Origin: Chloroflexaceae bacterium
GTDB taxonomy: Bacteria; Chloroflexota; Chloroflexia; Chloroflexales; Chloroflexaceae
Direction: 5' to 3'
Length of the DNA stretch: 64,000 nucleotides
Assembly: GCA_025057155.1 (NCBI GenBank)
Contig: JANWYD010000008.1
Span: 208,813-272,812 of the forward strand
Below are positions 36,782-44,902 of the stretch, one piece after another. Below the pieces are notes generated by a model. The model was not told the origin of the DNA, made no database searches, and saw nothing but the letters and a program-made list of their open reading frames with translations. Both the position numbers and the translations under genes were made by a program. How positions within the stretch are numbered: position 1 is the stretch's first letter; each line of letters starts with the position of its first letter.

Positions 36782-37927
36782 ATGGCTGATGCAATCAATC
36801 TCGAAGAGGCTCTCTACCATCGGGGGGTTACGCGACGCCAGTTCCTCAAGTTTTGCGGGCTGATGGCCTCCGTGCTGGCCCTGCCCCCGCGTTATGCCGG
36901 CACGATCGCCTCGTCGCTCCAGGCTGCGCCGCGCCTGCCCCTGGTGTGGCTGGAGTTCCAGGACTGCGCTGGCAACACCGAATCCTTCCTGCGCGCCTCG
37001 AATCCCACCGTGTCGCAAATCGTGCTCGACCTGCTCTCGGTGAACTACCACGAGACAATTATGGCCCCCGCGGGCAAGCAGGCCGAGCAGTCGCTCGAAG
37101 AGACCGTCAAGAACCATCCCAAAGGGTACCTGGCCGTGGTCGAGGGGGCCATCCCCATGGGCGAGGATGGGGTGTACTGCACCATTGCCGGGCGCGCGGC
37201 GAAGGACATCGTGCGCGAAGTTTGCGGGAACGCTCTGGCGACCATCGCCGTCGGCGCCTGCGCCTGGGACGGCGGCCTGCCCGCCGCCGCGCCCAATCCC
37301 ACCTCGGCGGTGGGCGTCAAGGATGCGGTGCCTGGCATCACGCTGATCAACATGCCTGGCTGCCCGATGAACATCGTCAACCTGACCGGCGTGATTGTGC
37401 ACTACCTGACCTTCAAGGATCTCCCCGCTACCGACCAGATGGGGCGCCCATTGTTCGCGTATGGGCAACTCATCCACAACTACTGCCCGCGCCGCGGCCA
37501 CTTCGATGCCGGGCGCTTCGTCGAGGAGTGGGGCGACACGGGCCACCGTCTGGGCTGGTGCCTCTACAAAATGGGCTGCAAAGGGCCGCAGGCCCTGTCA
37601 AACTGCCCGAGCGTAGGCTGGAATGACGCCACGAGCTGGCCCATCGGGTCCAGCCACGGCTGCGTGGGCTGCATGTCGCCGCACTTCTGGGACACCCGCA
37701 CGCCGTTCTACGAACGGCTGCCGAATGTCGAGGGCTTCGGCATCGAGGCTACCGCCGATCAAGTCGGTCTGGGCGTGGTTGCCGGCGTGACTGCAGCCTT
37801 CGCGGCTCACGGCATCATCAGCGCCGTGCGCGGCGCCGCCAGGCCGATTGCCAAACACGAAAGCCCCTCCGACCAGCAGAGCGGTGAGCGCAGAGACTCG
37901 CCTTCCAGAGGCTCCAATGGCCCATAA
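36782..37927 (+). CDS. [NiFe] hydrogenase small subunit, group 1 membrane-bound
   Basis: 381 residues. Tat signal with TRRQFLK (residues 18-24); C-terminal hydrophobic helix near 328-351 for membrane anchoring. Cluster ligands: proximal C62, C160 and C194, with N65 (CAGN) where a Cys is expected; distal H232, C235, C260 and C266; medial C275, C294 and C297. It passes electrons from the NiFe site of the large subunit to a cytochrome b. A perfect AGGAGG precedes the ATG. The locus is small-large-cytochrome b, followed later by a maturation protease. The C65-to-N change may alter cluster redox or oxygen behaviour, or may be a subgroup trait. Confidence 0.96.
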   Translation: MADAINLEEALYHRGVTRRQFLKFCGLMASVLALPPRYAGTIASSLQAAPRLPLVWLEFQDCAGNTESFLRASNPTVSQIVLDLLSVNYHETIMAPAGKQAEQSLEETVKNHPKGYLAVVEGAIPMGEDGVYCTIAGRAAKDIVREVCGNALATIAVGACAWDGGLPAAAPNPTSAVGVKDAVPGITLINMPGCPMNIVNLTGVIVHYLTFKDLPATDQMGRPLFAYGQLIHNYCPRRGHFDAGRFVEEWGDTGHRLGWCLYKMGCKGPQALSNCPSVGWNDATSWPIGSSHGCVGCMSPHFWDTRTPFYERLPNVEGFGIEATADQVGLGVVAGVTAAFAAHGIISAVRGAARPIAKHESPSDQQSGERRDSPSRGSNGP

Positions 37928-37935
37928 GTATGGTT

Positions 37936-37966
37936 TCCGGGAAGGGCAAAGCCCTCCCAAACCCTG
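37936..37966. repeat. GGGAAGGGCAAAGCCCTCCC-type palindrome
   Basis: Variant of the GGGAGGGCAAGGCCCTCCC repeat seen at 30162 and 51667, in the gap between the two hydrogenase subunit genes. Confidence 0.55.
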
Positions 37967-38047
37967 CACGCAACCCACCGGGTTGAGCTGCTGGCTGTTC
38001 ACAGATGGGCGGAGAGACGCGGGTCCCGCATTAAGAGGGAGGGAAGC

Positions 38048-39760
38048 ATGGCAAAACTGGTCATCGATCCTATCACGCGCATCGAAGGGCACCTGCGGAT
38101 CGAAGCGGTGGTGGAACGCGGGCGCGTGAAAGAAGCCTGGAGCAGCGGCACCATGTTTCGGGGAGTGGAGATCATTCTTAAGGGCCGGGATCCCCGCGAC
38201 GCCTGGGTCTTTACCCAGCGTTTCTGCGGCGTTTGCACTACCGTGCACGCCCTCACCTCGGTGCGCGCGGTGGAAAACGCGCTCAACATCACTATCCCCG
38301 ACAACGCCCGCATCATCCGCAACATCATTGATGGCGCCCAGCACATCCAGGATCACGTCATCCATTTCTATCACCTCCACGCACTGGATTGGGTGGACGT
38401 AGTAAGCGCCCTGAAGGCTGATCCGGGAGAAACCGCGGCCCTGGCGCAGTCCATCTCCTCCTGGCCCAAATCGAGCGCCAATTACTTCAAGACCGTCCAG
38501 AACCGGGTGAAAACCTTCGTTGAGTCGGGGCAACTGGGGCTGTTCGCCAATGGCTACTGGGGGCACCCGGCCTACAAGCTCCCCCCCGAGGCCAACCTCC
38601 TGGGCGTCGCCCACTATCTGGAGGCGCTGGACTGGCAGCGCGAGTTTATCAAGATCCACGCCTTGCTGGGCGGTAAGAATCCCCATCTCCAGACCTACCT
38701 TGTCGGCGGCATGGCCATCCCGGTGGACCCAAACAGCCAGATCGCCATCAACGCTCAGCGCATCGCCCAGATGAAGCAGTGGGCGGCGATGGCGCGCGAC
38801 TTCGTCGAGCAGGTGTACATCCCCGACCTGCTGGCGATCGCCTCCTTCTATAAAGACTGGGCCAGCATCGGCGGCGGGTTGGGCAACTACCTGACCTACG
38901 GCGATTTCCCCCGGAAAACCATAGACCGGCCCGAAGAGTTCTGGATCCCCCGCGGCGTGGTGCTGAACAAGAACCTTGGCGCGCCGCCGTCGGTTATGGA
39001 GCAGGAACGAGTCACCGAGTACGTCGCGCACTCGTGGTACACCTACGCCGACGGAGACGACAAGGGCAAGCATCCCTGGCAGGGCGAAACCAGCCCGCGT
39101 TACACCGGCCCGAAGCCGCCCTACGAGTTCCTCGATACCAATGGGAAGTACTCCTGGCTCAAGGCGCCGCGCTACAACGACACGCCGATGGAGGTCGGCC
39201 CCCTGGCGCGCATGATCGTTTCCTACGCCGCCGGTCATCCCGACGTGCGGGCGACGGTAAACGGGGTGCTCCAGAAGCTCGGCGTCGGGCCCGAGGCGCT
39301 CTTCTCGACCCTGGGGCGCGTGGCGGCCCGCGGTATCGAAACCCTGCTGATGACCCGCGAGCTGGACCGGTGGATTGACGAACTGGCGGCCAATATGGCC
39401 CGCGGGGATCTGTCCATCCACAACGGCGAGCGCTGGCGCCCGGAGACCTGGCCCAGGGAAGCGGAAGGTTGGGGCTTCATGGAGGCCCCGCGAGGCGCCC
39501 TCGGCCACTGGGTGCGGATCAAGAACGGCAAGATCGAGAACTACCAGGCGGTGGTGCCGAGCACCTGGAACGGCTCGCCGCGGGATGCGCGGGGGCAGCC
39601 CGGCGCCTATGAAGCCTCGCTCGTGGATACGCCTGTGGCCGACCCCGAGCAGCCCCTGGAGATCCTGCGCACCATCCACTCCTTCGACCCGTGTATCGCC
39701 TGCGCCGTCCATGTGTTCAACGGCAACGGGCGTGAATTGACGCGCATCCAGGTGGTGTGA
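38048..39760 (+). CDS. [NiFe] hydrogenase large subunit
   Basis: 570 residues carrying the NiFe(CN)2CO centre. N-terminal L1 motif RFCGVCTT (C60, C63) and C-terminal L2 motif DPCIACAVH (C549, C552, H555) supply the four Cys ligands. The residues after H555 (VFNGNGRELTRIQVV) are the propeptide removed by the maturation endopeptidase encoded at 44296. PITRIEGHLRIE is the standard N-terminus. The ATG follows AGGGAGG. It forms the uptake hydrogenase with the preceding small subunit. Confidence 0.97.
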   Translation: MAKLVIDPITRIEGHLRIEAVVERGRVKEAWSSGTMFRGVEIILKGRDPRDAWVFTQRFCGVCTTVHALTSVRAVENALNITIPDNARIIRNIIDGAQHIQDHVIHFYHLHALDWVDVVSALKADPGETAALAQSISSWPKSSANYFKTVQNRVKTFVESGQLGLFANGYWGHPAYKLPPEANLLGVAHYLEALDWQREFIKIHALLGGKNPHLQTYLVGGMAIPVDPNSQIAINAQRIAQMKQWAAMARDFVEQVYIPDLLAIASFYKDWASIGGGLGNYLTYGDFPRKTIDRPEEFWIPRGVVLNKNLGAPPSVMEQERVTEYVAHSWYTYADGDDKGKHPWQGETSPRYTGPKPPYEFLDTNGKYSWLKAPRYNDTPMEVGPLARMIVSYAAGHPDVRATVNGVLQKLGVGPEALFSTLGRVAARGIETLLMTRELDRWIDELAANMARGDLSIHNGERWRPETWPREAEGWGFMEAPRGALGHWVRIKNGKIENYQAVVPSTWNGSPRDARGQPGAYEASLVDTPVADPEQPLEILRTIHSFDPCIACAVHVFNGNGRELTRIQVV

Positions 39761-39783
39761 ACAAGTTGCATCCAGCAGGCGGG

Positions 39784-39813
39784 GGCGTGGGGAAACCAGG
39801 TTTCCTTACGCCC
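39784..39813. repeat. GGGGAAACC/GGTTTCC palindrome in the hydrogenase operon
   Basis: GGGCGTGGGGAAACC faces GGTTTCCTTACGCCC around one A, an imperfect hairpin just before the cytochrome b ribosome binding site. It may modulate expression between genes of the operon. Confidence 0.6.
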
Positions 39814-39827
39814 CTCCAGGAGGGCAT

Positions 39828-40574
39828 ATGCGTAGACGCGTGTACGTGTGGGAAGTGCCGGTGCGGCTCACCCACTGGGTCAATGTGGTCTGCATTGTGG
39901 TGCTGTCGTTCACCGGCTACTACATCGGCAATCCGTACATTACCGTCAGCGGGCGCGAACCCTACGCTCCCAACTTCATGGGCCTGATGCGCAGCATCCA
40001 TTTCATTACTGCGTACATCTTCATCGCCAGCATTCTCCTGCGCACGTACTGGGCCTTCCGCGGCAATGCCTGGGCCAGCTGGCGCGGGTTGTTCCCTTTC
40101 CTGACCCGTGAAGGGCGCAAAAACATGGGGCACGCCTTGCAGTACTACCTCTTCATCCGCCGTAATCCGCCCGAGGTGGCCGGGCACAATGCCCTTGCAG
40201 GCACGACCTATATGATCATCGTGTTCCTGTACCTTCTGATCACTTTCACCGGTCTGGCCCTGTATGGCCTGATGCATCCGGCCAGCATCTGGCGGCCGCT
40301 GACGGCGTGGGTCTTCACCATTGTTGACGCCCAGATCCTGCGCCTGACCCACCACCTGATCATGTACCTGCTGATCGCCTTTGCCATTCACCACATCTAC
40401 AGCGCCTGGCTGGTGGATATGGAAGAAGGCAATGGCCTGATGAGCAGCATTTTCAGCGGCTTCAAGTTCCTGCGCATGGACCAGCAGCCCGACTGGATCG
40501 AAAACCGCATGGCGGCGCCTCAGGTCGAACCGCAGACCCGGGCCGCGCCTTCCGAGCGCACAACCGCAGATTAA
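39828..40574 (+). CDS. Hydrogenase b-type cytochrome subunit
   Basis: 248 residues with four main transmembrane helices. His residues in RLTHWVN, MRSIHFITAY, RLTHHLIMYLL and FAIHHIYSAW are candidates for ligating two b haems, as in HyaC/HupC. It anchors the hydrogenase and passes electrons to quinone. AGGAGGG precedes the ATG. The C-terminal 30 residues are polar. A hairpin at 40698 follows before the radical SAM genes. Confidence 0.94.
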   Translation: MRRRVYVWEVPVRLTHWVNVVCIVVLSFTGYYIGNPYITVSGREPYAPNFMGLMRSIHFITAYIFIASILLRTYWAFRGNAWASWRGLFPFLTREGRKNMGHALQYYLFIRRNPPEVAGHNALAGTTYMIIVFLYLLITFTGLALYGLMHPASIWRPLTAWVFTIVDAQILRLTHHLIMYLLIAFAIHHIYSAWLVDMEEGNGLMSSIFSGFKFLRMDQQPDWIENRMAAPQVEPQTRAAPSERTTAD

Positions 40575-40623
40575 GAGCCTGTCTGAACAGCCGGGGCGTT
40601 CCAGTGAGGATGAGATCCCCGAT

Positions 40624-40642
40624 GTGCAACCCGGAAGGTTGC
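40624..40642. repeat. Variant of the GCAACC/GGTTGC palindrome
   Basis: GTGCAACC-CGGAA-GGTTGCGC, a short inverted repeat downstream of the cytochrome b gene. Confidence 0.45.
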
Positions 40643-40697
40643 GCTGTTGCCCGTTCCCGGCGGGGAGGGTCAGGGACGACCAGGGTGCTCCTCCTTC

Positions 40698-40737
40698 AAA
40701 GGTGCGAAGCGGCGCTCGCGCCGCCTTCGCGCCTTTG
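40698..40737 (+). terminator. Strong hairpin after the hydrogenase structural genes
   Basis: AAAGGTGCGAAGCGGCG pairs almost fully with CGCCGCCTTCGCGCCTTT. The right arm ends in CTTTG. It could separate the hydrogenase structural operon from the radical SAM operon that has its own promoter. Confidence 0.6.
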
Positions 40738-40812
40738 TGTTGGCGTGCGCTGCGCGGCTTCCGGCGTCTTCCCGGTCGCTGGACTTTAACGTTTTTATCT
40801 TTTGTAACTATC

Positions 40813-40841
40813 TAGACATATAAGCAAGGTTGGCATATAAT
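40813..40841 (+). promoter_or_regulatory. Near-consensus sigma-70 promoter of the radical SAM genes
   Basis: TAGACA, a 17-nt spacer, then TATAAT, matching 11 of 12 consensus bases. It lies about 80 nt before the first radical SAM start codon. Confidence 0.8.
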
Positions 40842-40919
40842 CGTTACCGTGACCTCGGCCAGCGCCGACGTCCGGGGTATGGCGCCTGGGCTGGCGTTGT
40901 TCGATATGAGGAGAGCGTG

Positions 40920-42455
40920 ATGAGTATCAGCACGAGCATGCGAACGAACGATGTGCCCATCATCCAGGTCTATAATGATGGCAGCGGCGCTGCACCGCAG
41001 ACTCGACACTCACCCCTCCGCGATCCCGCCTCGGTGCGTCCTCTCCGCATTCTCCTGATAACGCCGAAGGGCAAAAAAGAGGAGGACTCCAGCCAGAAGG
41101 CGCTCTTCTCAATGGCCATTGGCGTGCTGGTCAGTATAACTCCTCCGCAGCACCACATTGAGCTGGTTGACGAACTCTTCGGCGATCCGATCCCCTACGA
41201 CGGCGACTACGATCTGGTCGGCATTACCACTCGCACCATGAATGCCAACCGTGCCTACGAGATCGCCGACGCGTTCCGCCGACGCGGTACGCCGGTGGTT
41301 CTTGGCGGCGTCCATGTCTCCTTCAATCCTGAAGAGGCCGCTCCCCATGCCGATAGCGTGGTGATCGGCGAGGCGGAAAATCTCTGGGCCCTCCTGTTGC
41401 AAGATCTGGCCGACGGCGCGCTCAAGCCGCAGTATAACGCCCGCGACTTTCCGCCGGTCACCGAAGTGCCGGCCATTGATTACGAACGCATTTTCAATGC
41501 CAGCAAGCGCGGTCAGGTAGATGCGCGCAAGTCCATCCCGATCTACATGACCCGGGGTTGCCCGTACACCTGCTCGTTCTGCGTCACGCCCAACTTCACC
41601 GGGCGCCTCTATCGCATCCAGTCGCCTGAGAAGATCCGCCAGCAGATCGAGACCGCCCGCAGAGTCTGGTTCAAGCCCACGCGTTACGGCTCCAAGCCCT
41701 GGTTCATGTTCACCGACGAGAACCTGGGGGTCAATAAACAGCGTCTCTGGGAGATCCTCACTATTCTCGCCGAATGCGACATCAAGTTTAGCAGCTTTAT
41801 CAGCTTGAAGTTCCTTGACGATCCCAAAACTGTCGAACTGCTTGTCAAGGCCGGCTGCGTGATGGCCCTGGTCGGCTTCGAGTCGATCAATCAGGAGACG
41901 CTCAAGGCCTACAACAAAGGCCGCATCAATACCGCCCAGGACTATGCGCGGATCATCCGCAACTGCCGCCGGGCGGGCCTGAACATCCAGGGCAACTTCC
42001 TGGTCAACCCCGCGATTGACACTTACGAGGATATGGCCGCCACCGAGAAGTTCGTGCGCGAGAATGCGCTGATGATGCCGATCTATTCTATTCTGACCCC
42101 CTACCCCGGCACTCAGCTCTATCGCCAGTACAAGGCCGCCGGTCTGGTGGTTGATGAAGACTGGGATAAGTATACGGCGCATAATCTGGTGGTGCGCTGC
42201 GATCGCTACGATCCGCTGGAGTACCAGTTAACGTACATGAAGCATTTTCTGTACATGTACTCCTGGAGCGCAATCGCCCGCCGGGTGCTGCTCAACCGTA
42301 ATAAGCTGATCAACCTGGTTACGAGCTTGCTGTTCCGCCACAACTTGCAGGACCAGATCAAAAGCATTAAAAGCGGCAAGCGTCTCCCCGTTCCCCAACC
42401 CCGGCGTAGCGAATCGGTTTCCGAGGTGGCCCACGAGGTTGGGCAGGGCGCCTGA
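40920..42455 (+). CDS. B12-binding-domain radical SAM protein 1
   Basis: About 511 residues. The N-terminal cobalamin-binding-like Rossmann domain (residues 40-190) contains DLVGITTRTMNANRAYEIA and PVVLGGVHVSF, and lacks a DxHxxG motif as many class B enzymes do. The radical SAM core begins at TRGCPYTCSFC with the CxxxCxxC cluster motif, and continues with MFTDENLGVN, GFESINQETLKAYNKG and LTPYPGTQLYRQY. Relatives methylate or rearrange unactivated carbons (hopanoid, bacteriochlorophyll, antibiotic pathways). The substrate here is unknown. GAGGAGAG precedes the ATG. It lies after the hydrogenase genes with its own promoter. Confidence 0.88.
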   Translation: MSISTSMRTNDVPIIQVYNDGSGAAPQTRHSPLRDPASVRPLRILLITPKGKKEEDSSQKALFSMAIGVLVSITPPQHHIELVDELFGDPIPYDGDYDLVGITTRTMNANRAYEIADAFRRRGTPVVLGGVHVSFNPEEAAPHADSVVIGEAENLWALLLQDLADGALKPQYNARDFPPVTEVPAIDYERIFNASKRGQVDARKSIPIYMTRGCPYTCSFCVTPNFTGRLYRIQSPEKIRQQIETARRVWFKPTRYGSKPWFMFTDENLGVNKQRLWEILTILAECDIKFSSFISLKFLDDPKTVELLVKAGCVMALVGFESINQETLKAYNKGRINTAQDYARIIRNCRRAGLNIQGNFLVNPAIDTYEDMAATEKFVRENALMMPIYSILTPYPGTQLYRQYKAAGLVVDEDWDKYTAHNLVVRCDRYDPLEYQLTYMKHFLYMYSWSAIARRVLLNRNKLINLVTSLLFRHNLQDQIKSIKSGKRLPVPQPRRSESVSEVAHEVGQGA

Positions 42456-42579
42456 CCGTTGCCCGGGGTTAGCGGGAACCTTGCGCTGAACCCGTGTTGC
42501 AGTGGAGTCTCGACGTCGCGGTAGAGCCTGCCTGTGACTGCCCTTCTGTCCGGGTGTGAGTTGTCAGGGGAACGACGAA

Positions 42580-43962
42580 ATGAGCACACTGATCTCACCG
42601 GATATGATCGAGGTCGCGCCGCGCCAAATCATTCCCCCCGGTGTACCCCGCAAACGCTGGCTGATCATCCAGCCAAAGAGCGAGACCCCGCTGATGGTCG
42701 ACTCGGGCAAGGTGAGTATGCCGCTCAATCTGCTCATGGTCGCCACGCTCGTCAGCCGGCACTTCGATGTGGATTTCATTGACGAACGGATTGGCGACCA
42801 GGTGCCCGAAGACTTTACCCCTTATGATGTGGTCGCTATCACGTCGCGCACGCTGAACGCCAAAAAGGCCTATGCCATCGCTGATCGGGCCCGCGCCCAG
42901 GGGCGGTATGTCATCCTCGGCGGCGTGCATCCGACAATGATGATCGAAGAGGCGGGCGCCCATAGCGATACGGTCGTCTTCGGCGAGATTGAGTCGGTGT
43001 ATGAGGATCTGGCGGCTGACCTCTACCGGAAGAATGCCAGGCCGGTGTACCGTCCCTCCGACGGCTGGCGCCCGCTCAATGCCTTTGATCGCCCCGATTT
43101 CAGCTTCGCCCGGCGCTCGCCCAACAGCAGGCGCTACTCCTTTCGCATCCCCTTGCTCGCCACCAAGGGTTGCCCGGTAGGCTGCAACTTCTGCTGCACG
43201 CCACGTATCTATGGCAAGAATTTCCGAGTTCGCGGCGTCGAGCAGGTGATTGAGGAGATCAAGTTCCGTCAGCATGAGGCCGGCAAGCCGAATATTCATA
43301 TCTCCTTTATGGACGATAATATCTGCTTCAAGCCAGCCTTCGCCGAAGAACTGTTTCATGCCATGGTCGGCCTTGGCGTGAAATGGAACGCTAATATCTC
43401 GATGAACTTTCTCGAAAAGCCGCATGTGGCTGAGCTGGCAAAGAACGCCGGCTGCGAGATGCTGAATATCGGCTTTGAGTCGGTTTCTCCTGAAACCATT
43501 AAGTACGTTCACAAAGGCTCCAATCGCGTTGGTCGGTATGAGGAGGTTGTAGCTAACGTTCACAAGAATGGCATCGCCATCCAGGGCTACTTTATCTTTG
43601 GCTTCGATACCGATACGCTTGACAGCTTCCAGCACACCTACGAGTTCATCATGCGCAACCGGATCGAGTTCCCGGTTTTTACCATCGCCACGCCATTTCC
43701 GGGCACTCCCTGGTACGAGGAGATGAAGCCGCGTATTGTCCAGCACGACTGGAACAAGTACGACACCTTCCACTACATGTACGAACCGGCCAGGATCGGT
43801 CGCGATGAGTTCCTCAAGGCCTTTATCAAGATCCAGCGTGAGATCTACTCCTGGCCCAACATCCTGAAACGGCTGGGGCCGCGGAAGCCTGACTGGGTCT
43901 GGATCGTCAACATCGCCATGCACTACTTCACCCGCCGCATCACTCCCGAGATGTTGCTGTAA
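42580..43962 (+). CDS. B12-binding-domain radical SAM protein 2
   Basis: About 460 residues, a distant paralogue of the preceding protein. The cobalamin-type domain has DVVAITSRTLNAKKAYAIA and YVILGGVHPTM, closely parallel to protein 1. The radical SAM motif is TKGCPVGCNFCCTPR (CxxxCxxC), then MDDNICFKP, NIGFESVSPETIKYVHKG and ATPFPGTPWYEEMKP. An extra Cys directly after the cluster motif is notable. No substrate can be given. The two probably act in one pathway or as a complex. AGGGG precedes the ATG. Confidence 0.88.
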   Translation: MSTLISPDMIEVAPRQIIPPGVPRKRWLIIQPKSETPLMVDSGKVSMPLNLLMVATLVSRHFDVDFIDERIGDQVPEDFTPYDVVAITSRTLNAKKAYAIADRARAQGRYVILGGVHPTMMIEEAGAHSDTVVFGEIESVYEDLAADLYRKNARPVYRPSDGWRPLNAFDRPDFSFARRSPNSRRYSFRIPLLATKGCPVGCNFCCTPRIYGKNFRVRGVEQVIEEIKFRQHEAGKPNIHISFMDDNICFKPAFAEELFHAMVGLGVKWNANISMNFLEKPHVAELAKNAGCEMLNIGFESVSPETIKYVHKGSNRVGRYEEVVANVHKNGIAIQGYFIFGFDTDTLDSFQHTYEFIMRNRIEFPVFTIATPFPGTPWYEEMKPRIVQHDWNKYDTFHYMYEPARIGRDEFLKAFIKIQREIYSWPNILKRLGPRKPDWVWIVNIAMHYFTRRITPEMLL

Positions 43963-44295
43963 CCCGGTGATGTGGCGACCCCGGGGCGTCTGGAGCTGTC
44001 CATTACCTACAACCTGCCGCTGGCGATTAGTGAGGATGAAAAGCTGAATCCGGCATGCCACGATGATCCTCGCGACAACATCGTCCGCTGCGGGCTAAGG
44101 CCCTCGCTCAGGACGTGCAAGCCCCGCGGGGGCTTTTCTGAACTCAGCCAGGGCTTATGATTATTAAGAAATAAAGCCGCTATAGCCCGCGCAGGCGGGC
44201 TTCGCAGCGGTAGCCCGCAGCTTAAGCCGCCGGGCTGCCGAGCGAATACCAGTTTATATGCTTAATCTTCATTAGCCCGCAGCGTTCTTCACCAT
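43963..44295. other. Intergenic region between radical SAM gene 2 and the hydrogenase protease gene
   Basis: No gene is supported. It holds an intrinsic terminator at 44119-44137 and palindromic GCCCGCGCAGGCGGGC and AGCCC-GGGCT repeats at 44184-44240. An AT-rich patch near 44250-44275 (TTTATATGCTTAATC) could be the endopeptidase promoter. Confidence 0.5.
44119..44137 (+). terminator. Intrinsic terminator after the radical SAM pair
   Basis: AGCCCC stem, GCG loop, GGGGCT, then TTTT. It is a short, GC-rich hairpin with a T-run, 150 nt after the second radical SAM stop. Confidence 0.65.
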
Positions 44296-44805
44296 ATGCA
44301 CCTCACCCCTGAAACCGCCCCTTCCTCGGCCCTGGTGCTGGGCCTGGGCAACCTGCTGTTGAGCGACGAGGGCATAGGCGTCCACGTTGTTCAACGCCTA
44401 AGCCAGCGCTACCAGGTCCCGGAGCAGGTGCAGATTCTTGATGGCGGCACCCTGGGCCTGGGCTTGCTGCCCTACCTGCAAGGGGTGACCCACCTGCTGG
44501 TGATAGACGCAATAGAAGCCGGGCAGCCGCCGGGCGCGGTTGTGCGCCTGGAGGGCGAGGAGATCCCCGCCGCCCTGGCGCATAAGATGTCTATGCATCA
44601 GGTTGGCCTGCAGGAACTGCTGGCACTCAGCCAGTTGAGCGGCGACATTCCGGCGCATATCGTTTTGATCGGTGTCCAACCTGCCAGTCTTGAGCCGGGT
44701 CTGGAACCCTCACCGTTGATCGCCGCCCTCCTGGATACGCTCGCTGATCGCGTCGCTGGCGAACTGCGCGCCTGGGGGTTCGAGTTGGAGGGACCGACGT
44801 TTTGA
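44296..44805 (+). CDS. Hydrogenase maturation endopeptidase (HyaD/HupD family)
   Basis: 169 residues. LGLGNLLLSDEGIGVHVVQ carries the Glu, VIDAIEAG the Asp and MHQVGLQE the His expected to bind nickel in the precursor. The enzyme cuts the C-terminal propeptide of the large subunit after nickel insertion, and the large subunit here (39760 end) indeed has a 15-residue extension after its final His. The gene is separated from the structural genes by the two radical SAM genes. No ribosome binding site was seen. Other maturation genes (hyp) are not in the window. Confidence 0.92.
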   Translation: MHLTPETAPSSALVLGLGNLLLSDEGIGVHVVQRLSQRYQVPEQVQILDGGTLGLGLLPYLQGVTHLLVIDAIEAGQPPGAVVRLEGEEIPAALAHKMSMHQVGLQELLALSQLSGDIPAHIVLIGVQPASLEPGLEPSPLIAALLDTLADRVAGELRAWGFELEGPTF

Positions 44806-44820
44806 TCTCGGCCTCAAAAC

Positions 44821-44859
44821 GCAGGGGGGAGGGGAAACCTGGTTTCCCCTCCCCCCTGC
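44821..44859. repeat. GGGGAAACC/GGTTTCCCC dispersed palindrome (longest copy)
   Basis: Perfect inverted repeat with 19-nt arms around a single T, between the convergent hydrogenase protease and TIG-repeat genes. Likely a bidirectional hairpin. Confidence 0.85.
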
Positions 44860-44902
44860 CGCATGCGACAGCCGTGCCCTCCTGGTTTCCCCGAAGGCGT
44901 CA

